NCBI GenBank assembly: GCA_023053685.1
Contig: JALIGW010000004.1
Coordinates: 81,808,797-81,872,796 of the forward strand
Origin: Diadophis punctatus similis
Lineage: Eukaryota > Chordata > Lepidosauria > Squamata > Dipsadidae
Length of the DNA: 64,000 bases
Direction of reading: 5' to 3'
The translations under genes were made by a program, and so were the position numbers. Positions 32,621-43,920 of this stretch are shown in pieces (the stretch's first letter is position 1; the number at the start of each line of letters is the position of its first letter). The notes under the pieces are model-generated. The model saw nothing but the letters and a program-made list of their open reading frames with translations, made no database searches and was not told where the DNA came from.

Positions 32621-32696
32621 CTTTCGTACCAGTCATGACAATAACACTCATTTGCTCAGAAGTTTTCACAGTATTTATTTAATTATCTGTCAAATT

Positions 32697-33815
32697 TATT
32701 AGAATAGAGTAGAATAGAATAGAATAGAATAGAATAGAATAGAATAGAATAGAATAGAATAGAATAGAATAGAATAGAATAGAATAGAATAGAATAGAAA
32801 TCGGAAATGGAAACGGAAACGGAAATGGAAATGGAAATGGAAATGGAAACGGAAACTATGGAATGGAATGGAATGGAATGGAACAACAGAGCAGAATAGA
32901 ATGGGCTATGTGGAGTGGAGAGTGGAATGGAATCAGAGGTGGGTTTCAGCAGGTTCTGACCAGTTCTGGAGAACCAGTAGCAGAAATTTTGAGTAGTTCG
33001 GCGAACCGGTAAATACCACCTCTGACTGGCCCCACCCCCATCTATTCTCTGCCTCCCGAGTCCCAGCTGATCGAGAGGAAATGAGGATTTTGCAGTAACC
33101 TTCCCCTGGAGTGGGGTGGGAATGGATTTTGCAGTACCTTTCCCCTCCACGCCCACCAAGCCACGCTCACAGAACCGGTAGTAAAAAATTTGAATCCCAC
33201 CATTGAATGGATTGGAATGGAATGGAATAGAACAGAATGGAAAATAGAATATAATAGAACAGAACAGCAGAATAGAATAGAATAGAATAGAATAGAATAG
33301 AATAGAATAGAATAGAAAATGTGGAGTGGAGAGTGAAGTGGAATGGAATGGAATGGAATAGAATAGAATGGAACAGAATAGTGAACAGAACAGAATAGAA
33401 TAGAAAATGTGGAGTAGAATAGAATAGAATAGAATATGGAATGAATAGAATAGAATATGGAATGAATAGAATAGAATAGAATAGAATATGGAATGAATAG
33501 AATATGGAATGAGTAGAGAATAGAATATAGAATAGAATATGGAATGAATAGAGAATAGAATAGAATATAGAATAGAACAGAACAGAACAGAACAGAATAG
33601 AAAATGTGGAGTGGAGAGTGAAGTGGAATGGAATGGAACGGAATAGAAAACAGAATAGAATAGATAATGTGGAATAGAATAGAATAGAATAGAATAGAAT
33701 AGAATAGAATAGAATAGAATATGGAATGAATATGGAATGAATATGGAATGAATATGGAATGAATAATCGAATCGAATCGAATAAAAAATGGAATAGAAAA
33801 GGAAAAATGGAATGG
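32697..33815. repeat. (AGAAT)n pentanucleotide satellite
   Basis: About 1.1 kb of AGAAT units with GGAAT, GAAAC and GAACAG variants, interrupted by the hAT MITE at 32934-33205. Long Ser/Ile/Phe/Tyr frames on the minus strand are artefacts of the 5-bp period. Confidence 0.96.
32934..33205. mobile_element. hAT-type MITE inserted in the pentanucleotide satellite
   Basis: Ends CAGAGGTGGGTTTC and AATCCCACCATTG are flanked by AATGGAAT and AATGGATT (7 of 8), both derived from the satellite. Confidence 0.9.
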
Positions 33816-33817
33816 AA

Positions 33818-33983
33818 TGGGTCACGTGATCCCCTTTTGCAACCTTCTGAGAAGCAAAAGTCAATGGGGAAGTCAGATTCACTTAACAACCGTGGCAGGA
33901 AAGGTCGTAAAATGGGGCAAAACTCACTTAGCAACAGAAATTTTGGGCTCAATTGAGATTGTAAGTCGAGGACTACCTGGATC
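33818..33983. mobile_element. Mariner-like MITE, 3' part
   Basis: Begins GGTCACGTGATCCCC and ends GTCGAGGACTACCTGG. It abuts the satellite. Confidence 0.8.
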
Positions 33984-34735
33984 CCTTTCTATTGCAGGAA
34001 GCTTTCATCATTGCTTTTTATTTCTCATTTTAATTGCAAAATAACCTTTTTGATGAATTTTCCCTCAATCAGTCACTGTTAGGGCCACACTGAAGAAGAA
34101 TTACCAGAGTCTCTGACGTTGCAGTGCAGAAGTTTTAATTAGATGCACAGGAAACGTTTGCTGAATGCAGGATAATTTTGATTATATGTTATAGAAAGCA
34201 TTGCAATTTGTGATTGGTTTTTTCCCCGTTTTTTTTCCACATAGTGGTATTAAAGGTCCATAGCATTTTCAGCTGATTGTGAAGGAGAAACAGGGCCTTC
34301 ACACTGCCAAGGAACTATAGTGCAAGCAATTAAAATTCTCATTTTTTTAAAAAAAGAGGGTATAATAGAATTCACACTGGAAACCTTGTCATCGGTCCAA
34401 CCACGCGAAAATATTTTTTTTGATGGGTTAAGGATAGTATTTCATGTTTTCCATGAGACAACTAAGAGTTTTAGTGTTATGTCAGAAGATGGTGAATAAT
34501 TCATTTTGGAATCTAATAGCATTTTTCAAATTCTGGAGGTCGATTCCAGTAGAAATTTCATTCTGTAATGGTTAATGGAAGAATTTTTTGTACCCAAGGA
34601 AGAAACTAAAGCTCAAGCATAGAACGAAATGACAGTAATAGAGAATGCAATTTAATTTTCATTTTCTGGGCTGCATACAATTTAAGATAATTAAAAAAAA
34701 CATATCAAAGAAAATGTCTGTGGAAATTTTCAATC
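33984..34735. other. Intronic sequence, no gene seen
   Basis: No recognised repeat or exon. Confidence 0.5.
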
Positions 34736-34743
34736 ATCTAGGT

Positions 34744-35117
34744 CAGGGATCAGCAACCTGCGGCTCTGGAGCCGCATGTGGCTCTTTTATCCCTCTGCTG
34801 CAGCTCCCTGTCGCTGGTCGGCTTCACAATTGATAGGGCTTTTGGTTAGGACACTTAGAGGAAAAAGGATGTCGAGCTAGGAGGAGACTCTATGGTGGGG
34901 GAACCAACTTCCGGTCAGCAGAGGAGAAAGGATGCCACACTGGGAGGAGAGACTATGGTGGGGGAACCGGATTTCCGGCCAACAGAGGAAAAAGGATGCC
35001 GTGCTAGGAGGAGATTATGATGGGGGAACTGGACTTCCGGTCGGCTCCAGAATTGAACGGGGGGCTTCTGGTTAGGATATTTGTAGCTCTTTGAGTGTTT
35101 AAGGTTGCCGACCCCTG
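34744..35117. mobile_element. hAT-type MITE, GATCAGCAACCT family
   Basis: Inverted ends CAGGGATCAGCAACCTGCGG and AAGGTTGCCGACCCCTG are flanked by a perfect 8-bp duplication ATCTAGGT (34736-34743, 35118-35125). The interior has three near copies of a segment with GGTGGGGGAAC. Confidence 0.93.
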
Positions 35118-35125
35118 ATCTAGGT

Positions 35126-35315
35126 CATACTTGTCTCAAAGATGCTTTCTTTTTCCCCCAAAAAAGCAACTGGACTTTCTTGGTTTTTTCTTTGAAAACG
35201 TTTCGCTTCTCGAACCAAGTACTGAAGAAGCTTCTTGGCTGAGAAGAAAAAACACCCCCCAAGAAAGTCCAGTTGCCTTTTGGGGGAAAAACAACTTTGT
35301 GATATCAGAGAAAAT
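35126..35315. mobile_element. Foldback repeat, short copy
   Basis: Arms with AAGCAACTGGACTTTCTTGG and its inverted copy flank a centre containing TGAAGAAGCTTCTT. It lies next to the hAT MITE. Confidence 0.75.
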
Positions 35316-35544
35316 GAAATTGTAGGAGATGTTCAGGTTGAGATCGTGGGAGGGGTCAAACATGTCAGGAGTCTCTGCGCTCCCGCAAGAGATTTAAGTC
35401 CAGCTCATCTTGAATGCCTCTCTTATCTCCCACTCATTTCTCTTAAGGGCCAGTTGGCCAGATTCTTGCAGAGAGCTTAAGCTTGCAATAATTCTCTACT
35501 CATTTGAACTGCCTGAATCTCCTGATTTCCCCAGTGCTTGATAG

Positions 35545-35790
35545 AAATACAGACAACCGGAAGACCGATCCCATCATACGAAAACATGAAAAGGATCTTA
35601 TAGTCAATCAGTCAATCAATGGCCTTGGCCACCATCCTAACCCAAGGCCTGGAACAGCAATAAGTTTTCTAACAATTGCAGAAATCAGCAAGGAGGGAGC
35701 GGTATGGATCTCTGGGGGCATATCATTCCAGAGGGCATGAGCCAAAACCAAGAAGGCACAATTTCTGGGTCCTGCCAGATAATACTGCTT
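35545..35790. other. Possible LINE fragment
   Basis: GGTATGGATCTCTGGGGGCA and CATTCCAGAGGG resemble, in the opposite orientation, part of the LINE remnant at 30455-30943. The assignment is weak. Confidence 0.35.
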
Positions 35791-35794
35791 AGGA

Positions 35795-36035
35795 GCCGAG
35801 GTGGCGCAGTGGTTAAAAGCAGCACTGCAACTACTTCAGTGATTGCTAGTTCAGCAGTTCAGCTGTTCAAATCTCACCAGGCTCAAGGTTGACTCAGCCT
35901 TCCATCCTTCTGAGGTCGGTAAAATGAGGACCCAGATTGTTGGGACAATATGCTGAACTCTGTAAACCGCTTAGAGAGGGCTGTAAAGCACTATGAAGCG
36001 GTATATAAGTTTAAGTGCTATTGCTATTGCTAATC
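35795..36035 (+). mobile_element. tRNA-derived SINE, full length
   Basis: Head GCCGAGGTGGCGCAGTGGTT, B-box-like GTTCAAATC, body AATGAGGACCCAGATTGTTG and the (TGCTAT)n tail. Confidence 0.92.
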
Positions 36036-36317
36036 AATAGACTGTAGGGGAAGAAGAGGCAGAGCCTGGGGGCGGAGTTAAGGGAGTAATCAGTCTGACA
36101 TCCTTATGTTGCCACAAGCGATCCAAGTCCAGCTCCCGAATTCCATTGACTCTTATCTAAGGCCAATTTAGTGTTGACCGTTAGTTGACTAGGTTCTTGT
36201 GTATAGGCTGGAGCAATAAAACTTCTGAATTGAACTTCTTAAACATGTGATCTTGGTTCGTTGCACCTGACACAGGCTCTAAGCATGTCCTCTATCGCTG
36301 ATAGAGAAGAGAATATA

Positions 36318-37195
36318 TGGAAGTAGAATGGAATGGAATGGAATGGAATAGGAATAGGAATAGGAATAGGAATAGGAATAGAATATAGAATATAGAATAT
36401 AGAATATAGAATATAGAATATAGAATATAGAATAGGAATAGAATATAGAATAGAATAGAATAGAATAGAATAGAATAGAATAGAATAGAATAGAATAGAA
36501 TAGAATAGAATAGAATAGAATAGAATGCTAGAATAATAGAATGCTAGAATAATAGAATGCTAGAATAATAGAATAGGAATAGGAATAGAATATAGAATAG
36601 GAATAGGAATAGAATATAGAATAGGAATAGGAATAGAATAGAATAGAATAATGGAATAGAATAATAGAATAGAATAGGAATAGAGAATAGGAATAGGAAT
36701 AGAATATAGAATAGGAATAGAGAATAGGAATAGGAATAGAATATAGAATAGGAATAGGAATAGAATATAGAATAGGAATAGGAATAGAATAGAATAGAAT
36801 AATGGAATAGAATAATAGAATAGAATAGGAATAGAGAATAGGAATAGGAATAGAATATAGAATAGGAATAGAGAATAGGAATAGGAATAGAATATAGAAT
36901 AGGAATAGGAATAGAATATAGAATAGGAATAGGAATAGAATAGAATAGAATAATGGAATAGAATAATAGAATAGAATAGGAATAGAGAATAGGAATAGGA
37001 ATAGAATATAGAATAGGAATAGAGAATAGGAATAGGAATAGAATATAGAATAGGAAAAGAATAGAATAGAATAGAATAGTAGAATAGAATAATGGAATAG
37101 AATAATAGAATAGAATAGGAATAGGAATAGAATATAGAATAGGAACAGAACAGAACAGAATAATAGAATAGAATAATAAAATAGAATAGAACAGA
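36318..37195. repeat. (GAATA)n pentanucleotide satellite with 151-bp higher-order unit
   Basis: Units of AATAG with AATAGG and AATATAG variants. The landmark ATGGAATAG recurs at 36651, 36802, 36953 and 37092, so a 151-bp block is tandemly repeated. It is bordered at right by a minus-strand LINE 3' end. Confidence 0.95.
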
Positions 37196-37270
37196 ACTTT
37201 ATTGTCACTTGAAATGTACACTAATCGGCATACATTAAAATAAAATTTCATTGTATTCAACTCTCAAAAG
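37196..37270 (-). mobile_element. LINE 3' end, CR1-L3-like
   Basis: On the minus strand the phrase AGTGACAATAAAG leads directly into the pentanucleotide array, as at 40110-40268 on the plus strand. Confidence 0.65.
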
Positions 37271-37282
37271 ATAACCGTTATG

Positions 37283-37283
<1 letters not shown>

Positions 37284-37330
<47 letters not shown>
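37284..37330. repeat. (CA)n microsatellite
   Basis: CA run of about 46 bp. Confidence 0.97.
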
Positions 37331-37331
<1 letters not shown>

Positions 37332-37547
37332 CAGAAAAACATCCCAGTCTAGTTCGAATGTACACATATACCTGGCTAAAAAAAAAAAGAATCCCACAAA
37401 TTTACCAGATGGATGGCATAAGGAACAAAGCTGTTCCAGAACCTAGCAATTCTTCTATAAATCCTTCGAATCCTCTTCCGAGAGGGGAGCAACAGAAGGT
37501 GCGAAGAAGGATCATAAGCCACCTTTTCCAGGGCTGTTATAACTTTG

Positions 37548-37588
37548 AACGGTCACTAAATGAACCTTTATAAGTCGAGAACTCCCTG
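37548..37588. mobile_element. Mariner-like MITE terminus
   Basis: Only the end of the family is present: AACTTTGAACGGTCACTAAA to GAACTCCCTG. Confidence 0.65.
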
Positions 37589-37985
37589 TGGTCCACGTTA
37601 TTGACCTGAGATTACATTTGCTCTCTTGACTCGCATAACCGATAAAATGCTTCTCCGAGCCTCAATTAGTATTCCGAAAAGCGTTGCATGGCTACATCCA
37701 AGCAACTGGCCTAATATGACCTTAAAAAAAAAAAGTAATAATTATCTTTTCCAAACGCTTGTTGTGCCCATGAATGTGAAAAGCTGCTCTCCGCTTCATT
37801 AAAACCCCTGGCAATTGCCACCAGCTCGCCTCCCCCCTTTGCTTCCTTAATAAACCGTTGTGCTGCATTATAATTTTCTTTATAGCAAGGAGCCATTTCC
37901 TTAAAAGCTAATGTAGCAAGGAGCTGTGCGGATAAAAAAGCTGTTTGCTGCAACACACACACACACAAAATGGGTGTTGCCCAAC
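37589..37985. other. Intronic sequence, no gene seen
   Basis: No recognised repeat apart from a short (CA)n at about 37953. Confidence 0.5.
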
Positions 37986-38604
37986 TTCCACTAAATCAGG
38001 GATGTCAAAATTGATTACATTGAGGGCTGCAACAGGGTTGTATTTGACCTTGGGGGGCCGGGGTGGACATGGCCAGCTTGATGTCACTTGTATAAGGGGG
38101 CGCCTGTGGTGGCCCGAGCGCTCTGCCAATGAAAACGGGCTCCCGAGCTCCGTTTTCAGCTACGACGGTCTCCTGCAACCCTTGGGAATAGGGCGGCATA
38201 GAAGAACCAAGAAATAAATAATAAATAATAAATAAATAAACGAATAAAGGCAAACACGATTAACACCAGTTCATTTAGTGTAGGGATGTCAAACTCAAGG
38301 GCCGGGGGCCAAATGCGGCCCACGGGATGCTTAGATCTGGCCCGCAGGGCCGCCCTGGAAACAGCAAAGGCACACGTGGCCCTCCCAAGCTCCGTTTTCG
38401 GTGGCAGAGGTTGCAGGAGACCGTCGTAGCTGAAAACGGAGCTCGGGAGCCCGTTTTCATTGGCAGAGCGCTCGGGCCACCACAGGCGCCCCCTTATACA
38501 AGTGACATCAAGCTGGCCATGTCCACCCCGGCCCCCCAAGGTCAAACACAACCCTGTTGCAGCCCTCAATGTAATCAATTTTGACACCCCTGACTTAGTG
38601 GAAG
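37986..38604. repeat. Inverted duplication of a hAT-type MITE with its flank
   Basis: The segment from about 37986 to 38183 is repeated in reverse from about 38405 to 38604, with near-perfect match. The match covers the MITE end (GTCAAAATTGATTACATTGA) and also the outside flank AACTTCCACTAA, so the flank was duplicated with it. The complete element, 38281-38592, belongs to the GTGTCAAACTCAAGG family. About 220 bp lie between the arms, including an AATA-rich tail. Confidence 0.85.
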
Positions 38605-38611
38605 TTCAAAG

Positions 38612-38945
38612 TTAACAACAGCGCCGAAAAAAGGGACGTAACCGTTTTTCGCACATAACGACAATTGCAGAATCCCCGGGGGAAGGGACTGATCAAAATT
38701 CGGACACTTGGGAACTCACGTTTGTGACGGTTGCAGGGTCACGCGATCCCGTCCGACGAGCAAAACCAATGGGGGGGAAGCCAGATTCACATAACTGTGC
38801 TACCAACTTAACAATTTTAGGGATTCACTTAACAACGGTGGGAAGAAAGGTCATAAAATGGGGGTTAAAATCACTTAAGGACGGTTTTGTTTAGCAAGAG
38901 AAATTTTGGGCTCCGTTGTTGTGGTGGTAAGTCAAGGACTACCTG
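38612..38945. mobile_element. Mariner-like MITE
   Basis: Family segments in order, ending GTAAGTCAAGGACTACCTGT; the left end is eroded. Confidence 0.78.
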
Positions 38946-39364
38946 TGGCTAACTTAATTCCTCTCTTCCCAAACATATAGCTTGATCGCCATATAAATCT
39001 TTGTCAAAAGTAATGGTCAAAAATAAAAGACTGCCTCTTAATGAATGCCATATCATTTTCAGACACTTGCACATAAATTAAGTCACTTTCCTTCAACATA
39101 GACTTACCAATCCTTATGAAAGCAGCTATTGTGTAGTTCACAAAAATAGAACGCACCTGTTTCATGTCTTTCCAAAAAGAGCAAAAAAAAATAATAATTC
39201 AAAGGCTTTTCTGAAACATAGCGAGGGGGAAAATCAACTCGTCTCTCTCAATTTGTAAAAATGAGAAAGTATTAAAAGGAAGATAAATTCGGTTCATTAA
39301 AGGGGCTGAAAATGCTTCAGCTACGCGGAATCCAGGTGGTCCTTTTGGACAATTGAGTCCAACA
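38946..39364. other. Intronic sequence, no gene seen
   Basis: No recognised repeat or exon. Confidence 0.5.
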
Positions 39365-39965
39365 TTTCTGTCATTAAATGAGCTTTGTCCCGTTTTGCGA
39401 TCTTTCCTGCCGTAGTTGTTAAGTGAATCACTGCGGTTGTAAAGTTAGTCGCACGGTTGTTAAGTGAATCTGGCTTCCCCAACGACTTTGCTTGTCAGAA
39501 GGTCGCAAAAGGGGATCACGTGAGCCCCCAGGACATGGCAACCATGCAAGGGGTGGGTTCCACGTACCTTCGCCACCGGTTCACATCGTGATGTTTCTCG
39601 CTTGCTCCGCTCGCGCGCGCACGCACATCCCCTCATGCGATTTCACTTCCGTGCATGCTCAGATGCAGGAATTAGCCCGAAACACAGCTGAGGAGCTCAT
39701 CAGCTGTGCTTCCGGCGAAGAAATAAAGGTCAGAATTCACCCGCGGGTGAGCGGGCGGGCCCTTTTTCAAGCCGCGGAAGGGGAGAAATCACAAAAAATC
39801 CACAGAAAAGATGGTGGCGTGCACGGAACGGCATGAACAGTGACATCACAAGCGGGTCGCTACCAGTTCGGGCGATCCGGTCCGAACCGGGAGGAACCCA
39901 CCCCTGCAACTGTCATAAATATGAGTCAGATACCAAGCATCCTAATTTGGATCACCTTCCGAAGA
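39365..39965. mobile_element. Mariner-like MITE split by a hAT MITE
   Basis: The family sequence runs from 39365 to 39546 and resumes at 39907 (CAACTGTCATAAATATGAG). The insert is the element at 39547-39906. Confidence 0.8.
39547..39906. mobile_element. hAT-type MITE, GGGGTGGGTTCC family
   Basis: Ends CAAGGGGTGGGTTCC and GGAACCCACCCCTG are inverted. The flanks CAACCATG and CAACTGTC match only partly. Confidence 0.8.
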
Positions 39966-40109
39966 GTTGAAATAATTCAAGGCAAAAAAACATAAAAATA
40001 AACCATCACCATCAAAGGGGATTAATGTACGGTAAATCATTGTCCTATTCACGAACATCTCTTTTCTAGTTTCGGTGCGGTTGATTGCAGCGGTTATAAT
40101 TGTGTTTAA

Positions 40110-40268
40110 TGATAGCTATTTATATTAATATTGATTGTTTCCTGATTGCTTACTTGAACCCTATGACAACCATTCTTGACAAATGTATCTTTTCTTTTAT
40201 GTACACTGAGAGCCTATGCACCAAAGACAAATTCCTTGTGTGTCCAATCACACTTGGCCAATAAAGAA
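40110..40268 (+). mobile_element. CR1-L3 (snake-type) LINE 3' end
   Basis: Segment with TATTGATTGTTTCCTGATTG, TTCCTTGTGTGTCCAATCAC and ACTTGGCCAATAAAG, ending exactly where the ATTCT array starts. CR1-L3 elements of snakes are known to end in such pentanucleotides and seed microsatellites. Confidence 0.85.
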
Positions 40269-41617
40269 TTCTATTCTATTCTATTCTATTCTATTCTATT
40301 CTATTCTATTCTATTCTATTCCATTCCATTCCATTCCATTCCATTCCATTCCATTCCATTCCATATTTTTCAATTCTATTCTATTCTATTCTATTCTATT
40401 CTATTCTATTCTATTCTATTCCATTCCATTCCATTCCATTCCATTCCATTCCATTCCATATTTTTCTATTCTATTCTATTCTATTCTATTCTATTCTATT
40501 CTATTCTATTCTATTCTATTCTATTCTATTCTATTCTATTCTATTCCATTCCATTCCATTCTATTCCATTCCATTCCATTCCATTCCATTCCATTCCATA
40601 TTTTTCTATTCTATTCTATTCTATTCTATTCTATTCTATTCTATTCTATTCCATTCCATTCCATTCCATTCCATTCCATATTTTTCTATTCTATTCTATT
40701 CTATTCTATTCTATTCTATTCTATTCTATTCTATTCTATTCTATTCTATTCTATTCTATTCTATTCCATTCCATTCCATTCCATTCTATTCCATTCCATT
40801 CCATTCCATTCCATTCCATTCCATATTTTTCTATTCTATTCTATTCTATTCTATTCTATTCTATTCTATTCTATTCCATTCCATTCCATTCCATTCCATT
40901 CCATATTTTTCTATTCTATTCAATTCAATTCTATTCTATTCTATTCTATTCTATTCTATTCTATTCTATTCTATTCTATTCCATTCCATTCCATTCCATT
41001 CCATTCCATTCCATTCCATATTTTTCTATTCTATTCTATTCTATTCTATTCTATTCTATTCTATTCTATTCTATTCTATTCCATTCCATTCCATTCCATT
41101 CCATTCCATTCCATTCCATTCCATATTTTTCTATTCTATTCAATTCAATTCTATTCTATTCTATTCTATTCTATTCTATTCTATTCCATTCCATTCCATT
41201 CCATTCCATTCCATTCCATTCCATTCCATATTTTTCTATTCTATTCTATTCTATTCTATTCTATTCTATTCTATTCTATTCCATTCCATTCCATTCCATT
41301 CCATTCCATATTTTTCTATTCTATTCTATTCTATTCTATTCTATTCTATTCTATTCTATTCTATTCTATTCTATTCTATTCTATTCTATTCCATTCCATT
41401 CCATTCCATTCCATTCCATATTTTTCTATTCTATTCTATTCTATTCTATTCTATTCTATTCTATTCTATTCTATTCTATTCTATTCTATTCTATTCCATT
41501 CCATTCCATTCCATTCCATTCCATATTTTTCTATTCTATTCTATTCTATTCTATTCTATTCTATTCTATTCTATTCTATTCTATTCTATTCTATTCTATT
41601 CTATTCTATTCTATTCT
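40266..41617. repeat. (ATTCT)n/(ATTCC)n satellite with higher-order units
   Basis: About 1.35 kb. Each higher-order unit is a block of ATTCT, then a block of ATTCC, then ATATTTTTC. The punctuation recurs about 12 times (near 40362, 40457, 40597, 40677, 40822, 40902, 41017, 41122, 41227, 41307, 41417, 41522), giving units of about 80-145 bp. The frames of 507 and 467 codons over it are artefacts. Confidence 0.97.
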
Positions 41618-41844
41618 AACGACTGAAATAACTTTTTACAATAATGGAATGTTTAAAACAAGGATATGTGAAACGTCCTTCCATCGGCATCTTTCCTGAT
41701 GGCCATGGAATAAAAGACCTTCCAATAAATCACGCTTTTTTAAATCCAAAAAGCATAGCCTGAAGAAAAACAGGATATCATTTTGACAAATGGAATATAA
41801 TCCAGGAAAATTGGACTCTGAAAGGAACAAAATCCAGGATAAAT

Positions 41845-42031
41845 GCAGGTAGTCCTTGTCTTACGACGACAATGGAGCTCCAGGTTTCCGTTGCTGAGCA
41901 AGACAGTTGTTAAGTGAGTTTCCCCCCGTTTTACGATCTTTCTTGCCCCAGTTTGCTAAGTGAATCACTGCAGTTCTTAAGTTGTTAAGTGAATTTGGCT
42001 TTCCCATTGACTTTGCCTGTCAAAAGATTGC
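41845..42031. mobile_element. Mariner-like MITE, left half
   Basis: Starts CAGGTAGTCCTTGTCTTACG; truncated at right. Confidence 0.78.
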
Positions 42032-42047
42032 AAAAGAATAACAACAG

Positions 42048-42119
42048 AATGACAGAGTTGGAAGGGACCTTGGAGGTCTTCTAGTCCAACCCTTTGCTTA
42101 AGCAGGAGACCCTATGCCC
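42048..42119 (-). mobile_element. CR1 LINE tail, minus strand
   Basis: Reverse complement of the CR1 3' tail, broken at GACCCTATGC by a hAT end. Confidence 0.85.
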
Positions 42120-42368
42120 GAGATGGCGGTCCTATGGCATGCGTGCCACAGCTGGCACCCAGAGCCTTCTCTGCGGGCATGCAAGCCGTCACCCAGTTAG
42201 CTCCACTGCGCATGCGTGCGCCTCCCGCCGACCAGCTGATTTCCGGGTCTCTGCTGCGCATGCGTAGGGGGCAGGGTGCATGCGCGGAGTGGGCGGGGTT
42301 GCACACGGGCAGGGGTCACGTATGTGGTATGGCGCGCCCCCCTGCAGCCCATTTTTGGTCCCAGGAGG

Positions 42369-42371
<3 letters not shown>
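42120..42371. mobile_element. hAT-type MITE, left part
   Basis: Begins CCGAGATGGCGGTCCTATGG with the ACCCTATGC target on its left; the right terminus is replaced by a (CA)n run. Confidence 0.7.

Positions 42372-42428
<57 letters not shown>
42372..42428. repeat. (CA)n microsatellite
   Basis: CA run of about 56 bp. Confidence 0.97.
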
Positions 42429-42430
<2 letters not shown>

Positions 42431-42479
42431 TTCTCTTTACATACATATGCTTAATGAACAGTGTACTGTCTGAGTCCAT

Positions 42480-43110
42480 TAGTTTACATAATTACACTTA
42501 TTAAGCTCCTAATTTCTACCCCTGTTGTCCAACCATTGATAAAACAAGTCCCAAGTTCTTTTCTTCTATCTTCAGTGTTAATCTGTCCATTTCTGCACAG
42601 TTCAATATTTTTTAAATTATATCTTCTTCCGTAGGCGTTTCCTCGCTTTTCCAATGTTGTGCAAATGCAATTTTTGCTGCTTTTAAAACACGTAATATCA
42701 AATTTACATTCCCTTTATCATATTTTTCCGGTATTTATGTCTAACAAAAATAGTTGTGGCTTAAAATCTATATGCTGCCTTAACATTTTTTTTTCTAACG
42801 CCACATGCATTTTCGCCCAAAACTTTTTTTTTTTTTTTTGCTTTTGAGCACGTCCACCACAGGTGATAGTAGGTGCCCGATTTCTGATTATATTTCCAAC
42901 ATTTGGTGGACATATTTTTAAACATTTTTGCTAGTCTTGCCGGTGGTAAGTGCCACCTACGGAACATTTTATACAAGTTTTCTTGACAAGTGGTTGCCAT
43001 CGTCAATTTATAGTTTCTTTCCCAGAGTTTTTGCCAGTTATCTAGGATGTTATTTTTATTTGGGGGTCTATCAACGCTTTCCGCTCTGCTGTCAGATCAA
43101 TTTGAGATAG
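42480..43110 (-). mobile_element. L1-type LINE ORF2 C-terminal fragment
   Basis: The minus strand encodes YKMFRRWHLPPARLAKMFKN followed by CWKYNQKSGTYYHLWWTC, the conserved end of L1 ORF2. Stops and frame breaks show it is a dead fragment. Confidence 0.8.
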
Positions 43111-43312
43111 ATGTTCTGAAGGCTGAACAGTCCGGCTTTTTATCGTGTTTATCACATCGATAAAGCAAAGCTAATGAAAACGACACTGTTGTGACCGCAA
43201 TCGCACTTCAGTTGCCTAGCAAGTTTCTTTAAGTGTCATGATAAATTGCGCGCAAGCCACAGACTTTTATTTCTGTTCGCTTGACGATGCCGTCCTCTGG
43301 GCCACGTCAATA

Positions 43313-43714
43313 CAGGTAGTCCTCAGCTTACAACCACAATTGAGCCCAGAGTTTACGTGGCTAAGTGAAGAAATTTGTCAAGCGGGTTTTGCGCTGTTTT
43401 ACGGCTTTCCTCGCCACGTTTGTTAAGCGGATCGCTGCGGTTCTTTCGAATTAGTAGCCCGGTTGTTAAGTGAATCGGGTTCCCCCATTGACTTTGCTGG
43501 TCAGAAGGTCGCAAAAGGGGATTGTGTGACCTCCAGGACGCTGCAACGGTCATAAATATGAATCTGTTGCCAGGCATATGAATTTTGATCATGTAACCAT
43601 GGGGACGCTGCAAGAGTCAAAGGTGTGCAAAAACGGTCATAAATCACTTCTTTCCGTATTGTTTTAACTTCGAATGGTCACTAAGTGAACTCTTGTAAGT
43701 TGAGGATATACTTG
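43313..43714. mobile_element. Mariner-like MITE, full length
   Basis: Begins CAGGTAGTCCTCAGCTTAC after TA and ends AAGTTGAGGATATACTTG before TA. About 400 bp. Confidence 0.87.
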
Positions 43715-43740
43715 TATGCTGATTAGAGAAAAATCTAATA

Positions 43741-43855
43741 ATTTTTTTTGTCTTTTAATGACCCCATAATCCCTTACATCGGGGTAGAGTTGGGGCAACT
43801 GAATGGAGCAGAGCGTTTACTGGCCAGATGCCCTTCCTGTCGCCAATGCGGAGCT
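43741..43855 (-). mobile_element. SINE with RTE/Bov-B-like tail, minus-strand fragment
   Basis: Reverse complement of the tail seen at 57245-57475 (GACCCCATAATCCC, ACTGAATGGAGCAGAG), joined to a palindromic-MITE arm at 43857-43920. Confidence 0.75.
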
Positions 43856-43920
43856 GGCTGTGGAATTCTGGGAGTTGAAGTCCACAAGTCTTAAAGTTGC
43901 CAAGGTTGGAGACCCCTGGC

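Noticed and set aside
32683..33952. Minus-strand frames of 399 and 261 codons
   Set aside because: They run through the AGAAT satellite and an inserted MITE; artefacts of low complexity.
36528..37260. Minus-strand frames of 226 and 238 codons
   Set aside because: Translation of the GAATA satellite.
40176..41699. Open frames of 507 and 467 codons with repeating Phe/Tyr/Ser/Ile/Leu
   Set aside because: A 5-bp repeat without stops is open in several frames; no start context, domain or splice support.
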